A stretch of DNA of 64,000 nucleotides from Paractinoplanes tereljensis (GTDB lineage Bacteria; Actinomycetota; Actinomycetes; Mycobacteriales; Micromonosporaceae): the NCBI RefSeq assembly GCF_016862435.1, contig NZ_BOMY01000035.1, positions 90,585 to 154,584 on the forward strand, in the 5' to 3' direction. This document shows positions 36,070 through 45,200 of the stretch, piece after piece. The first letter of the stretch is position 1; every line of letters starts with the position of its first letter. Made by a program: the position numbers and the translations under genes. Below the pieces are notes generated by a model. That model saw nothing but the letters and a program-made list of their open reading frames with translations, was not told the origin of the DNA and did no database searches.

Positions 36070-36302
36070 CCCTGACCGAGCGGCAGGAATACCTGGAGGG
36101 TGGCTACGAGAAGGTGGCCTGCACCCGCTGCGACGCCCTCGTCCGGGTTCGAAAGTCGAGCCCGCAGCAGACCAGCGTGCAGTGGACCACGCAGGCAGAA
36201 AAAACCTGCGTAAACCCGCTGAGCGCACTCGTGCCCACCTGCCTCGATCTACGCGCCAGCATCGACGACGCCATCCGCGACGGCCGCCTGGGGGTGATTT
36301 GA
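36066..36302 (+). CDS. Small four-cysteine protein between kshA and kshB
   Basis: This 78-residue protein begins MTLTERQEYLEGGYEKVACT and contains Cys19-x2-Cys22, Cys48 and Cys59, a pattern that could bind zinc or iron. It ends in a basic/acidic helix (LRASIDDAIRDGRLGV). The ATG overlaps the kshA stop and its own stop overlaps the kshB ATG (TGATG), so all three genes are translationally coupled. I do not recognise a named family. A role as assembly or electron-transfer accessory of the 9-alpha-hydroxylase is inferred from position only. Confidence 0.8.
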   Translation: MTLTERQEYLEGGYEKVACTRCDALVRVRKSSPQQTSVQWTTQAEKTCVNPLSALVPTCLDLRASIDDAIRDGRLGVI

Positions 36303-37264
36303 TGGTCCACCGGTTGCGCGTCGCCGAGGTCATCGCCGAAACCGCCGACGCGCATTCGCTGGTCCTGACCGTGCCGCCGGCGCTGGCCACGGAGTTCGCC
36401 TACCTGCCCGGGCAATATCTGACCGTCATGGTGCCGGGGACAGGGGCCCGCTGCTATTCGCTGTCCAGTTCGCCGCACACCGACACAGATCTCAAGATCA
36501 CCGTTAAACGGGTCCGCGACGGCCGGGGGTCGAACTGGATCTGCGACCACGTCCGGGCCGGCGAAACACTGGAGTTCCTGCCGCCGGCCGGCGAGTTCAC
36601 CCCCGGCTCGCTCGACGAGGACCTGATCCTGCTGGCCGCCGGCAGCGGCATCACGCCGGTGATGGGCATCATCAAGTCGGTGCTCGCGCGCGGCCACGGC
36701 CGGCTCACCCTGATCTACGCCAACCGGGACGAGCACTCGATCATCTTCGGCCGGGAGCTGGCCGCGCTGGCCGGCGACCGGCTCACCGTGACGCATTGGC
36801 TGGACAGCGAGCGCGGCGCTCCCGACCCGGCCGTGTTGGCCGCGCTCCTGGCGGAAGACGGCGGCCGGTCGGCGTACATCTGCGGTCCGGAGCCTTTTGT
36901 CGCGGTCGCCCGCGACGCTCTGCAGCGAGCCGGAGTGCCGGAGGAACTGGTAAATGTCGAGCGCTTCGAGGTCGGGCAGGACGAGTCGATGGCCTCCACC
37001 CTCGAGGTCGAGATCGACGGCCAGACCCGGCGCCTGCCGTGGCCGGCCGGCAAACGGATGCTCGACGTGATCATCGAGGCCGGCCTCAACCCGCCGTTCT
37101 CCTGCCGGCAGGGCCACTGCGGCGCCTGCACGCTGCGGCTGCAACGCGGCAAGGTCGACCTGGTCAACAACGAGATCCTCGAACAGGAGGACTTCGACGA
37201 GGGTTACACCCTCGCCTGCCAGGCGATCGCGCGCAGCGACGAGGTCGCGGTCACTTACTACTGA
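36302..37264 (+). CDS. kshB: 3-ketosteroid 9-alpha-hydroxylase reductase KshB
   Basis: This 320-residue protein has the FAD-binding segment RCYSLSSSPH, the NAD-binding segment AAGSGITPVMGI and a C-terminal plant-type ferredoxin domain (CRQGHCGACTLRL plus a later Cys). This domain order is that of class IA Rieske oxygenase reductases such as KshB (Rv3571). It passes electrons from NADH to KshA. ATG 36302 is in a TGATG overlap with the preceding small gene. The 3' end overlaps the convergent hsaF by 14 bases. Confidence 0.94.
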   Translation: MVHRLRVAEVIAETADAHSLVLTVPPALATEFAYLPGQYLTVMVPGTGARCYSLSSSPHTDTDLKITVKRVRDGRGSNWICDHVRAGETLEFLPPAGEFTPGSLDEDLILLAAGSGITPVMGIIKSVLARGHGRLTLIYANRDEHSIIFGRELAALAGDRLTVTHWLDSERGAPDPAVLAALLAEDGGRSAYICGPEPFVAVARDALQRAGVPEELVNVERFEVGQDESMASTLEVEIDGQTRRLPWPAGKRMLDVIIEAGLNPPFSCRQGHCGACTLRLQRGKVDLVNNEILEQEDFDEGYTLACQAIARSDEVAVTYY

Positions 37265-38258
37265 GCTGTACGGCGATGTCGATGAGCTGATCCTCCTGGC
37301 CACCGACGAGTCGCCGTTCGCCCGCCCGCACCAGGATCTCGGCGCCGGACACCTGATAGCGCTCGGCCAGGCTGAACGCGTGGGTGAGGAAGCTGGAGTA
37401 CACCCCGGCGTACCCCATGATCAGCGCGAGCCGGTCGAGCTTGCACTCGTCCGGCATGACCGGCCGGACCACGTCCTCGGCCGCGTCCACGATGGCGAAG
37501 AAGTCGATGCCGGTGCGAATGCCGAGCTTGTCGCACACCCCGACGAACGCCTCCACCGGCGTGTTGCCCGCGCCCGCCCCGAACCGGCGGGTGCTGCCGT
37601 CGATCTGCTTGGCCCCGGCCCGCACGGCGAGCACCGAGTTGGCCACCCCGAGCCCCAGGTTCTCGTGCCCGTGAAAGCCCACCTGGGCGTCGTCGCCGAG
37701 CTCGGCCACCAGCGCCGCCACCCGATCCCCGACCTGGTCGAGCACGAGCGCCCCGGCCGAGTCCACCACGTACACGCATTGGCAGCCGGCATCGGCCATG
37801 ATCCGGGCCTGTGTCTGCAGCACTTCCGGCGGCTGCGAGTGGGCCATCATCAGGAAGCCGACCGTCTCCAAGCCAAGCTCGCGGGCCAGCCCGAAGTGCT
37901 GTTCGGTGATGTCCGCCTCGGTGCAGTGACTGGCGATCCGGCAGACCGTCGCGCCGTTGTCGGCCGCCGCCCGGATGTCGTCGAACAGCCCGATCCCCGG
38001 CAGCATCAGAAACGCGATCTTCGCGCTCTTGGCCGTGCGCACCGCCGCCTTGATGAGTTCCTGCTCGGGCGTGCGGCTCAGGCCGTAGGTGAGCGACGAC
38101 CCACCCAGGCCGTCCCCGTGGGTCACCTCGATCACCGGCACACCCGCCGAGTCCAGGGCGGCGACCACCGAGGTCACCTCCTCGACGGTGAACTGGTGCC
38201 GCTTGGCGTGCGAGCCGTCCCGCAACGAGGAGTCGGTGATCCGGATGTCGGTGCTCAT
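37251..38258 (-). CDS. hsaF: 4-hydroxy-2-oxovalerate-type aldolase HsaF
   Basis: This 335-residue HMGL-like aldolase contains ITDSSLRDGSHAKRHQFT, GFHGHENLGLGVANS and FGAGAGNTPVEAFVGVC, with metal-binding His-x-His and Asn. It matches Rv3534c. It cleaves 4-hydroxy-2-oxohexanoate to pyruvate and propanal and works in complex with HsaG by channelling. The ATG overlaps the hsaG stop (ATGA). It is the last gene of the minus-strand flavoprotein-hsaE-hsaG-hsaF operon. Confidence 0.94.
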   Translation of the reverse strand: MSTDIRITDSSLRDGSHAKRHQFTVEEVTSVVAALDSAGVPVIEVTHGDGLGGSSLTYGLSRTPEQELIKAAVRTAKSAKIAFLMLPGIGLFDDIRAAADNGATVCRIASHCTEADITEQHFGLARELGLETVGFLMMAHSQPPEVLQTQARIMADAGCQCVYVVDSAGALVLDQVGDRVAALVAELGDDAQVGFHGHENLGLGVANSVLAVRAGAKQIDGSTRRFGAGAGNTPVEAFVGVCDKLGIRTGIDFFAIVDAAEDVVRPVMPDECKLDRLALIMGYAGVYSSFLTHAFSLAERYQVSGAEILVRAGERRLVGGQEDQLIDIAVQLSSK

Positions 38259-39112
38259 GAGGCCAGTTCCTCTCCCACGCGGGTGGCGGCCGCGGTCATG
38301 ATGTCCAAATTCCCGGCGTACGACGGGAGGAAGTCCCCAGCCCCGGTGATCTCCAGGAAGATCGCGACCCGGCCCTGATCGAACTGCGGTTCGTTGAGCA
38401 GCCGGTACCCGGGCACGTACCGGGCGACCTCGGCGGCCATGCCTTTCACCGACCTGCTGATGGCCTCGGTGTCGGCGTCCGGCCCGATCGCGCAGAACAC
38501 CGTGTCCCGCATGACCATCGGCGGGTCAGCCGGGTTGAGCACGACGATCGCCTTGCCCCTGGCCGCCCCACCAACCAATTCCAAAGCCTTTCCGGTCGTA
38601 CGGGTGAACTCGTCGATGTTGGCCCGGGTGCCGGGCCCCGCCGAGCGCGAGGAGACGGTAGCCACGATCTCGGCGTACTCGACCGGCGTACACCGGGAAA
38701 CCGCGTAGACCATCGGGATCGTCGCCTGCCCGCCACAGGTGATCAGGTTGAGGTTGCCCGCCCCGAGGTGCTCACGCAGGTTGACCTCGGGCACAACCAG
38801 CGGCCCGACGGCCGCCGGCGTGAGGTCGACGGCCCGGATCCCAGCCTCCGCATAGCGAGGCGCGGCAGCCCGGTGCACGGCCGCCGAGGTGGCCTCAAAA
38901 ACCAGATCGGGCAGCGGGTCTTGGACCAGAAGCCAGTCAACGCCCTTAGCGCTGACGTCGAGGCCAAGGTCAGCGGCCCGGCGCAGCCCCGGACTGTCCG
39001 GATCGATCCCCACCATCCAGCGAGGCTCGATCCGCTCCGACCGCATCAGCTTGTAGAGCAGGTCCGTCCCGATGTTCCCCGACCCAACAATGGCCGCCGT
39101 CAACGTGCTCAT
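38255..39112 (-). CDS. hsaG: Acylating aldehyde dehydrogenase HsaG
   Basis: This 285-residue enzyme has the N-terminal NAD-binding motif IVGSGNIGTDLLYK and the catalytic Cys in NLITCGGQATIPM. It matches Rv3535c. It converts propanal (or acetaldehyde) from HsaF to the CoA ester. ATG 39112 has GGAGG upstream; 46 non-coding bases separate it from hsaE. Confidence 0.93.
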   Translation of the reverse strand: MSTLTAAIVGSGNIGTDLLYKLMRSERIEPRWMVGIDPDSPGLRRAADLGLDVSAKGVDWLLVQDPLPDLVFEATSAAVHRAAAPRYAEAGIRAVDLTPAAVGPLVVPEVNLREHLGAGNLNLITCGGQATIPMVYAVSRCTPVEYAEIVATVSSRSAGPGTRANIDEFTRTTGKALELVGGAARGKAIVVLNPADPPMVMRDTVFCAIGPDADTEAISRSVKGMAAEVARYVPGYRLLNEPQFDQGRVAIFLEITGAGDFLPSYAGNLDIMTAAATRVGEELAS

Positions 39113-39158
39113 GCCGCACCTTCCTCCAATACGACCAAGGCCCCACCGATGCAGGCGG

Positions 39159-39956
39159 TCACGCCGCGCCCTCCGTTTTCTTTGCGAAGGACAGCCGGAC
39201 CTCGCCGAGGCCGCTGAAGACCGCGAGGAACTCGTCGCCCGGGTGCGCGTCCACCGCGCGGGCGCACGCACCCGGCATCACCAGATGGCCGGCGCGCAGC
39301 CGCACCCCGAACCCGGCCACCGTCCGGGCCAGCCAGGCCACCGCGGTCACCGGATTGCCGAGCACGGCGTCGGACCGCCCCTGCACGACCGGCTCGCCGC
39401 CCCGGTAGAGCACGGCGTCGATGCCGCGCGGATCGATCCCGCCCGGCGGCACCCGCCCGGCCCCGACGACGAACCCGGCCGACGAGGCGTTGTCGGCGAT
39501 CGTGTCAGCCAGGCTGATCTTCCAGTCCTGAATGCGGCTGTCGATCAGCTCGATCGACGGCGCGAACGCCTCGGTAGCGGCCAGCACATCCGCCTCGGTA
39601 CAGCCCTCGCCGGGCAGATCGGCACCAAGCAGAAAGGCAACCTCGATCTCGACCCGCGGATAGCAGTAGCGCAAGGCGTCCGCCGGCTCGGTTTCGGAAA
39701 GCCGCATGTCAGCCATCAGGTGCCCGTAGTCCGGCTCATCGACGCCCATCATCTGCTGCATCGCCTTGGACGACAGCCCGACCTTGTGCCCGACAATCTC
39801 GCCGCCCCGACGGCGGATATTGAGGAGCTGAATCGCATAGGCGTCGGCGGCGGTCAGATCGGGCCGCTCCCGCACCAGCGGCGCAATCGGCACCCGGTCC
39901 CGCTCAGCGACCCGCAACCGGTCGGCCAAGGCAAGACGATCAGCCTCGGTGAGCAT
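39159..39956 (-). CDS. hsaE: 2-hydroxypentadienoate-type hydratase HsaE
   Basis: This 265-residue fumarylacetoacetase-fold hydratase contains GHKVGLSSKAMQQMMGV, PRVEIEVAFLL with metal-binding Glu residues, and EAFAPSIELIDSRI. It matches Rv3536c. It hydrates 2-hydroxyhexa-2,4-dienoate produced by HsaD. ATG 39956 has GGGGAGG upstream and overlaps the end of the flavoprotein gene by 17 bases. Confidence 0.93.
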   Translation of the reverse strand: MLTEADRLALADRLRVAERDRVPIAPLVRERPDLTAADAYAIQLLNIRRRGGEIVGHKVGLSSKAMQQMMGVDEPDYGHLMADMRLSETEPADALRYCYPRVEIEVAFLLGADLPGEGCTEADVLAATEAFAPSIELIDSRIQDWKISLADTIADNASSAGFVVGAGRVPPGGIDPRGIDAVLYRGGEPVVQGRSDAVLGNPVTAVAWLARTVAGFGVRLRAGHLVMPGACARAVDAHPGDEFLAVFSGLGEVRLSFAKKTEGAA

Positions 39957-41634
39957 GCAGACCTCCCCGGTCCTGAATCGCCGCACTGAGCCCAGCCCGC
40001 CGCCCGGAAAACACACAATCGGCAAGCGAAAGCCCACTGACATAACTGCGAGAACAAATCCCCACCGCGCTGCGCCCGGCGGCATAAAGCCCAGCCACGC
40101 CCACCACTTGCCCGGTTTCCTCATCCACCCGCAAACCCCCAAGGGTGAGCATCGGCGCCGGCAGAGCGGTCCGATTCCGAACAGAAACATCAACCAGCGA
40201 GTACGGCGGGGAAGCCAACAAACGCACCAACCCATCCGGCTTACCGAAGGGGTCAGCAGGCGTCCCGGCCGCGAAAGCGGAATCGCCGAGCGGCACGCCG
40301 GAGTCGCCGCCCGGATAGGCGGCCCGAAGGGCCAGGTGCCCGGAGCCGGCCGGCTCGCCGGGCGTGACGGGCTGGGCGGCCTGGTAGGCCGCGAGGGTGG
40401 CGGTCAGGCCGGCCGGGTCGACGCCGGCTCGGCGGGCGACTGCCTCCAGGGTCGGGCCGGTCACCCGGCCGACCGTCAGCAGCCAGAACGCCTGCCAGCG
40501 CTGGAACCACAAGGTCTGCGTCCACACCTGGCGGCGGCACTCGGCCAGCACTGCCGCATCCAGCAGCAACCACGCCTGCGCGCCCGGTGAGCGCAGGATC
40601 GCCTCGCCCACCGCGGCTCCGTAGCGGGACTCGTCGCACACCCGCCGGCCATCCCGATCAACCAGCAAACCGCCGAGCATGGCTGATGGTGGGGCCAGGA
40701 AACGCCAGATCGTCACCCGGTTCAGATGGTCGATGCTGCCGCCGGCCGCTACGCCCAGGCGGATGCCCGAGCCGTCGTCGCCGGGGGTGCCCAGTCGCAG
40801 CCCGCCGTGGTAATCCGGGGCGTGCTCGCGCATCATCTCGCGGTTGAACACGAAACCGCCGGCGCTGAGCACCACCCCGCGTCCGGACGCGACCCGCAAC
40901 GGGCGGCCGTAGCGCCGTTCCAGCCAGGCGACCGGGCGGTGCAGCGCCCGGCCCAACCCGGGCAGGTAGAGGCCGGGCTTGACCGAGAAGCGGTGCAGCA
41001 CCCGATGGCCGAGCCGGACCCATCCCGGGGCACCGCGCAGGGTGCGGCATTCGACGCCGGTCACCCGCCCGTCCGCGCCGGTGACCAGCCGTTCCACCCG
41101 GGTCTGGGCGAGCACCGCGACACCGCGGTCGCGGGCGGCGGCCGCCAGCCGGGCGGCGAGCACCCGGCCGGAGGTGCCGCGCGCGACGACCCGGTGGCCG
41201 CGAGGCGCCGGCTTCGGGAAGGACATCTCGCTGCCCGAGTAGTACAGGTAGTGGCGGTTCGTGGGGTACGACGTCTTGTAGGGACAGAGGCGCGCGTCGA
41301 ACGGCACCCCTAGGTCGGACAGCCAATCGATCATGCTGGCGCTCTGCGAACAGAAGCGGTCGAGGGTGGCGGCCGAGACCGTGTCGCCGACCTCCTCGCG
41401 CAGGTAGTCGGCCATCGCCTCCGGCGTGTCGGTCACCCCGGCTGACTGCTGCTGCCGGGTGCCGCCGCCGGCGTAGACCACCCCGCCGGAGATCGCGGTG
41501 GCGCCGCCGCCCACAAAGCGGTCGAGCACGAGCACGCGGGCGCCCGCGTCGGCGGCCTCGATGGCGGCGCAGGCCCCGGCGGCACCGAAGCCGACCACCA
41601 CGACGTCGGCCGTCTCGTCCCAGGGCTCGGTCAC
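39940..41634 (-). CDS. KstD-like FAD-dependent steroid oxidoreductase
   Basis: This 564-residue flavoprotein has an N-terminal dinucleotide motif VVVGFGAAGACAAIE and a C-terminal FAD segment AAGRSAVGICSRSYVSGLSL. It belongs to the fumarate-reductase/KstD superfamily but is clearly different from the KstD encoded next to it. It starts at GTG 41634 with GGAGG 4 bases upstream. It leads the operon with hsaE-G-F behind a KstR box. Candidate reactions are a delta-1 or delta-4(5-alpha) dehydrogenation on another steroid; specificity cannot be read from sequence. Confidence 0.8.
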   Translation of the reverse strand: MTEPWDETADVVVVGFGAAGACAAIEAADAGARVLVLDRFVGGGATAISGGVVYAGGGTRQQQSAGVTDTPEAMADYLREEVGDTVSAATLDRFCSQSASMIDWLSDLGVPFDARLCPYKTSYPTNRHYLYYSGSEMSFPKPAPRGHRVVARGTSGRVLAARLAAAARDRGVAVLAQTRVERLVTGADGRVTGVECRTLRGAPGWVRLGHRVLHRFSVKPGLYLPGLGRALHRPVAWLERRYGRPLRVASGRGVVLSAGGFVFNREMMREHAPDYHGGLRLGTPGDDGSGIRLGVAAGGSIDHLNRVTIWRFLAPPSAMLGGLLVDRDGRRVCDESRYGAAVGEAILRSPGAQAWLLLDAAVLAECRRQVWTQTLWFQRWQAFWLLTVGRVTGPTLEAVARRAGVDPAGLTATLAAYQAAQPVTPGEPAGSGHLALRAAYPGGDSGVPLGDSAFAAGTPADPFGKPDGLVRLLASPPYSLVDVSVRNRTALPAPMLTLGGLRVDEETGQVVGVAGLYAAGRSAVGICSRSYVSGLSLADCVFSGRRAGLSAAIQDRGGLHAHRG

Positions 41635-41670
41635 GGGGCCTCCGTAGGGGTGCGTCGTAGCGACAGGAAT

Positions 41671-41684
41671 TGTAACCTGTTCTA
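41671..41684. promoter_or_regulatory. KstR operator abutting the kstD start
   Basis: TGTAACCTGTTCTA is an exact match to TNNAACNNGTTNNA. Its last base is adjacent to the kstD GTG at 41685, and it is 36 bases upstream of the divergent flavoprotein gene. Confidence 0.8.
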
Positions 41685-43280
41685 GTGCCCAAACAGGAGC
41701 AGGAGTTCGACGTTGTCGTGGTCGGCAGTGGTGGTGCCGGCATGGTCGCGGCGCTCGCCGCAGCGCACCGCGGGCTGAGCGCGATAGTCCTGGAAAAAGC
41801 CGACTCCTACGGCGGATCCACCGCCCGCTCCGGTGGCGGCCTCTGGCTGCCGGGCAACGAAGTGCTGGAGAACGCGGGTGTCACCGGCGACGCCCACGAC
41901 TACCTGGCGCACGTCGCGGGGCCGGACGCCACCCCGGAACGGCAGAACGCGTTCCTGTCCGCCGCGCCGGAGATGCTGGCGTTCGTCCGGGCGCACACCC
42001 CGCTCGAGTTCGCCTGGGTGCCCGGCTACCCCGACTACTACCCGGAGGCCCCGGGCGGGCTGGCCGCCGGACGCAGCATCGAGCCCCGGCCGCTGGACTC
42101 CGGGCTGATCGGGCCCGATCTGGCGACGCTCGCCGCGCCCTATCGGGCCGCGCCGGGCCGCATCGCGGTCACCCAGGTGGATTACCGGTGGCTGTCCCTG
42201 GGCGTACGCCATCCGCGCTCTGTCCTCACCGTGGCCCGCCTGCTGGCCCGCGCCCTGTCCCGGAAGCGGAAGCTCACCATGGGCCAGGCGCTCGCCGCCG
42301 GCCTGCGGGCCGGGTTGCGCGAGGCGGGCGTTCCGGTGCTGCTCGGGACGCCGATGACCGACCTGCTGGTGGAGGACGACCGGGTGACCGGGGTGCGCAC
42401 GACCGGGGTGATCCGGGCCCGCCGGGGCGTGCTGCTGGCCAGCGGCGGCTTCGAGCAGAACGAGTCGATGCGCCAGAAGTACCAGGGCCTGGGCACCGAG
42501 TTCACCGTCGGTGCGAAGGGCAACACCGGCGACGGCATCGAGGCCGGCGAGCGACTCGGCGCCGCCCTCGACCTGATGGACGAGGCCTGGTGGGGCCCGT
42601 CGATTCCGGTCGGCCGGGAGCCGTACTTCTGTCTCGCCGAGCGCAACCAACCTGGCAGCCTGATGGTCGACGCGACCGGCCGCCGTTTCGTCAACGAGGC
42701 CGCACCGTACGTGGATGCCGTGCACGCCATGCTGAAGGCACCGCAACCGGCCTGGTTGATCGCCGACCAGACCTACCGGGATCGCTACCTGTTCGCCGGC
42801 CGCAGCCCGCGCACCGCCCTGCCCCGCCGCTGGTTCGACGCGGGCGTCGCCCATCGAGCCGGCACCTTGGACGAGCTGGCGTCCAAAATAGACGCGGAAA
42901 CTCTGGGCGCGACCGTCCTCCGCTTCAACCAATTTGCCGCAAGCGGCCGCGACGAAGACTTCCACCGCGGCGACTCGGCCTACGACCGCTACTACGGCGA
43001 TCCGCGGCAACGGCCCAACCCGTGCCTGGGCGCGCTCGCGAAGCCGCCGTTCTACGCGTTCCGGATGGTGCCCGGCGACCTCGGCACCAAGGGCGGCCTG
43101 CGCACCGACGAACGGGCCCGGGTGCTGCGCCCGGACGGCACGGTAATCCCCGGCCTGTACGCGGCCGGCAACGTCAGCGCCACGGTGATGGGCCGCAGCT
43201 ACGCGGGAGCGGGCGCCACCCTGGGCCCAGCCATGACGTTCGGCTACCTGGCGGCCCAAGACATGAGCGAGGAGAACTGA
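41685..43280 (+). CDS. kstD: 3-ketosteroid delta-1-dehydrogenase KstD
   Basis: This 531-residue flavoprotein is collinear with Rv3537 KstD. It has FAD motif VVGSGGAGM (13-21), GGSTARSGGGLWLPGNEVL, the substrate-pocket Tyr cluster in GYPDYYPEAPGG, and Tyr506 in MGRSYAGAGATLGPAMTFG, equivalent to the catalytic Tyr near the C-terminus of KstD enzymes. It introduces the C1-C2 double bond in ring A. The GTG start directly abuts the KstR box and has no Shine-Dalgarno sequence, so the mRNA may be leaderless. It forms an operon with chsH3 (TGATG overlap). Confidence 0.95.
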   Translation: MPKQEQEFDVVVVGSGGAGMVAALAAAHRGLSAIVLEKADSYGGSTARSGGGLWLPGNEVLENAGVTGDAHDYLAHVAGPDATPERQNAFLSAAPEMLAFVRAHTPLEFAWVPGYPDYYPEAPGGLAAGRSIEPRPLDSGLIGPDLATLAAPYRAAPGRIAVTQVDYRWLSLGVRHPRSVLTVARLLARALSRKRKLTMGQALAAGLRAGLREAGVPVLLGTPMTDLLVEDDRVTGVRTTGVIRARRGVLLASGGFEQNESMRQKYQGLGTEFTVGAKGNTGDGIEAGERLGAALDLMDEAWWGPSIPVGREPYFCLAERNQPGSLMVDATGRRFVNEAAPYVDAVHAMLKAPQPAWLIADQTYRDRYLFAGRSPRTALPRRWFDAGVAHRAGTLDELASKIDAETLGATVLRFNQFAASGRDEDFHRGDSAYDRYYGDPRQRPNPCLGALAKPPFYAFRMVPGDLGTKGGLRTDERARVLRPDGTVIPGLYAAGNVSATVMGRSYAGAGATLGPAMTFGYLAAQDMSEEN

Positions 43281-44083
43281 TGCCCATCGACCCGGACAAG
43301 GCGGTCGGCGCCGAACTACCCAGCCGCGAGCTGAGCTGGGACAGCACCGACGTCCTGCTCTACCACCTGGCGATCGGCGCCGACGAGCTCCACTACGTCT
43401 ACGAGGGCGCGCTGGCTGGCGTACTACCGACCTTCGCCACCGTGGCCACCACACTGCGTGACACCGAGCCGCCCACGGTCCGGATGCCGGGCATCGACGT
43501 CGACCTGGCCCGGGTCGTGCACGGCCGCCAGGAGATAGAGATCCACCGCCCGATCCCGATCAAGGGCAGGTGCACGGCGCGCTCGAAGATAGCCGCCGTC
43601 TACGACAAGGGCACGGCCGCGATCGTGGTTACCGAGACCACCACCGAGCTGTTCACCAGCCGGATCAGCATCTTCGTCAAGGGCGAGGGCGGCTTCGGCG
43701 GCGACCGCGGCCCGGACACCCGAGTGCCGCTGCCCGACCGCGAGCCGGACGACGAGGTGCTCTCCCCCACCGATCCGCGCCAGGCCCTCTGGTACCGCCT
43801 GCTCGGCGACCGCAACCCGCTGCACGTCGACCCGGCGTTCGCGGCGCGGGCCGGCTTCCCCGCCCCGATCCTGCACGGCCTCTGCACGTACGGCATGGTC
43901 CTGAAGGCGGCTGTCGGACCGGAAATGAACAGCGTGGCCGGCTACCGGGCCCGGTTTGCCGGGGTCGTCTTCCCGGGCGACACCCTGCGCACCCGAATCT
44001 GGCGCGAACCACAGCAAATCATCCTGCAAGCCAGCGTCGAAGACCGCCCGGTGCTCTCCGACGCGGTGGTCACGCTGTGCTGA
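43280..44083 (+). CDS. chsH3: MaoC-type steroid enoyl-CoA hydratase ChsH3 (Rv3538-like)
   Basis: This 267-residue double-hotdog MaoC hydratase contains the hydratase-2 motif GDRNPLHVDPAFAARAGFPAPILHG (43812-43886) with catalytic Asp/His. The N-terminal MPIDPDKAVGAELPSRELSW resembles Rv3538 (also called Hsd4B or ChsH3), which hydrates side-chain enoyl-CoA. GGAG precedes ATG 43280. The gene is coupled to kstD, as in mycobacteria. Its end overlaps the convergent ltp2 by 14 bases. Confidence 0.9.
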   Translation: MPIDPDKAVGAELPSRELSWDSTDVLLYHLAIGADELHYVYEGALAGVLPTFATVATTLRDTEPPTVRMPGIDVDLARVVHGRQEIEIHRPIPIKGRCTARSKIAAVYDKGTAAIVVTETTTELFTSRISIFVKGEGGFGGDRGPDTRVPLPDREPDDEVLSPTDPRQALWYRLLGDRNPLHVDPAFAARAGFPAPILHGLCTYGMVLKAAVGPEMNSVAGYRARFAGVVFPGDTLRTRIWREPQQIILQASVEDRPVLSDAVVTLC

Positions 44084-45200
44084 GGATCAACCCGCTGGTC
44101 GGCACCCCGGTACCCGCCGTGACCAGCACCGGCCCGTCCCCCGGCACCTGGTTGGCCGCGCTCCCGCGCACCTGCCGCACCCCTTCAGCAATGCCGTTCA
44201 TGCCATGGATGTAAGCCTCCCCCAGCTGCCCACCGTTCGGATTGATCGGCGGGCACTCGGCCGAACCGATCAAATGCCGGGCCTCACCCCGACCGCAAAA
44301 CCCCAATTCCTCCAACTGCATCAGCACGTACGGCGTGAAATGGTCATAGAGCACGGCGGTCCGCACGTCCCCGGGCGTGAACCCGGACTGTCCCCACAGC
44401 TGCCGAGCCACCACCCCCATCTCGGGCAGGGCGGCCAGTTCGTCGCGGTAGTAGCTGGTCATCACGAACTGGTCGGCCCCACTGCCCTGGGCCGCCGCAC
44501 TGATCAGGGCCGGCGGCTGCCGCAGATCGCGAGCCCGGGAAGCCGACGTCACCACCAGCGCGACCGCCCCGTCGCTCTCCTGGCAGCAGTCCAGCAGCCG
44601 CAGCGGCTCGGCGATCCACCGCGAGGCCCGATGGTCGTCCAGGGTGATCGGCCGCCGGTAGAACCAGGCCGCCGGGTTGGTGGCCGCATATCGCCGGGCG
44701 GCCACCGTGACCCGGCCGAAGTCGTCGGTGGTGGCCCCGTAGTCATGCATGTACCGCCGGGCCACCATCGCCACCATCGCCGCCGGGGTGGCCAGCCCCA
44801 TCGGGTAATGCCAGCTCGCGTCGAGCCCGGGCGGCAGGGTGGCCTGCCCGAACCGGCGCCCCGACCGCTCGTTGAGCGCCCGGTAGCAGACCACGGTCGA
44901 GGCGACCCCGGTCGCCACGGCCATTACTGCCTGCTGGACGACCGCACAGGCGGCTCCCCCGCCGTACCCGATCCGGCTCAGGAAGGTGAGCTCGCCCGCG
45001 CCGATCTCCCGGGCCACCGCGATCTCGGCGTTGTCATCCATGGTGAAGGTCACCAGGCCGTCGACGTCGGACGGCCGCAGGCCGGCGTCGTCGAGGGCGG
45101 CCCGCACCGCCTCGGCCGCGAGGCGCAGTTCGCTGCGGCCGGAGTCCTTGGAGAACTCGGTGGCGCCGATGCCCGCGATGGCCGCGGTCCGGGCGATCAT
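44070..45200 (-). CDS. ltp2: Steroid side-chain aldolase Ltp2
   Basis: This 376-residue thiolase-fold protein is close to Rv3540c (386 residues), with VDGLVTFTMDDNAEIAVARE, INPNGGQLGEAYIHGMNGI and YDHFTPYVLMQLEELGF. Ltp2 performs the retro-aldol cleavage of 17-hydroxy-20-carboxypregnane-CoA to the 17-keto steroid and propionyl-CoA, together with the DUF35 domain of ChsH2. The usual thiolase Cys region reads IGYGGGAACAV. ATG 45200 overlaps the stop of the chsH fusion, encoding its partner. Confidence 0.92.
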   Translation of the reverse strand: MIARTAAIAGIGATEFSKDSGRSELRLAAEAVRAALDDAGLRPSDVDGLVTFTMDDNAEIAVAREIGAGELTFLSRIGYGGGAACAVVQQAVMAVATGVASTVVCYRALNERSGRRFGQATLPPGLDASWHYPMGLATPAAMVAMVARRYMHDYGATTDDFGRVTVAARRYAATNPAAWFYRRPITLDDHRASRWIAEPLRLLDCCQESDGAVALVVTSASRARDLRQPPALISAAAQGSGADQFVMTSYYRDELAALPEMGVVARQLWGQSGFTPGDVRTAVLYDHFTPYVLMQLEELGFCGRGEARHLIGSAECPPINPNGGQLGEAYIHGMNGIAEGVRQVRGSAANQVPGDGPVLVTAGTGVPTSGLILSTA

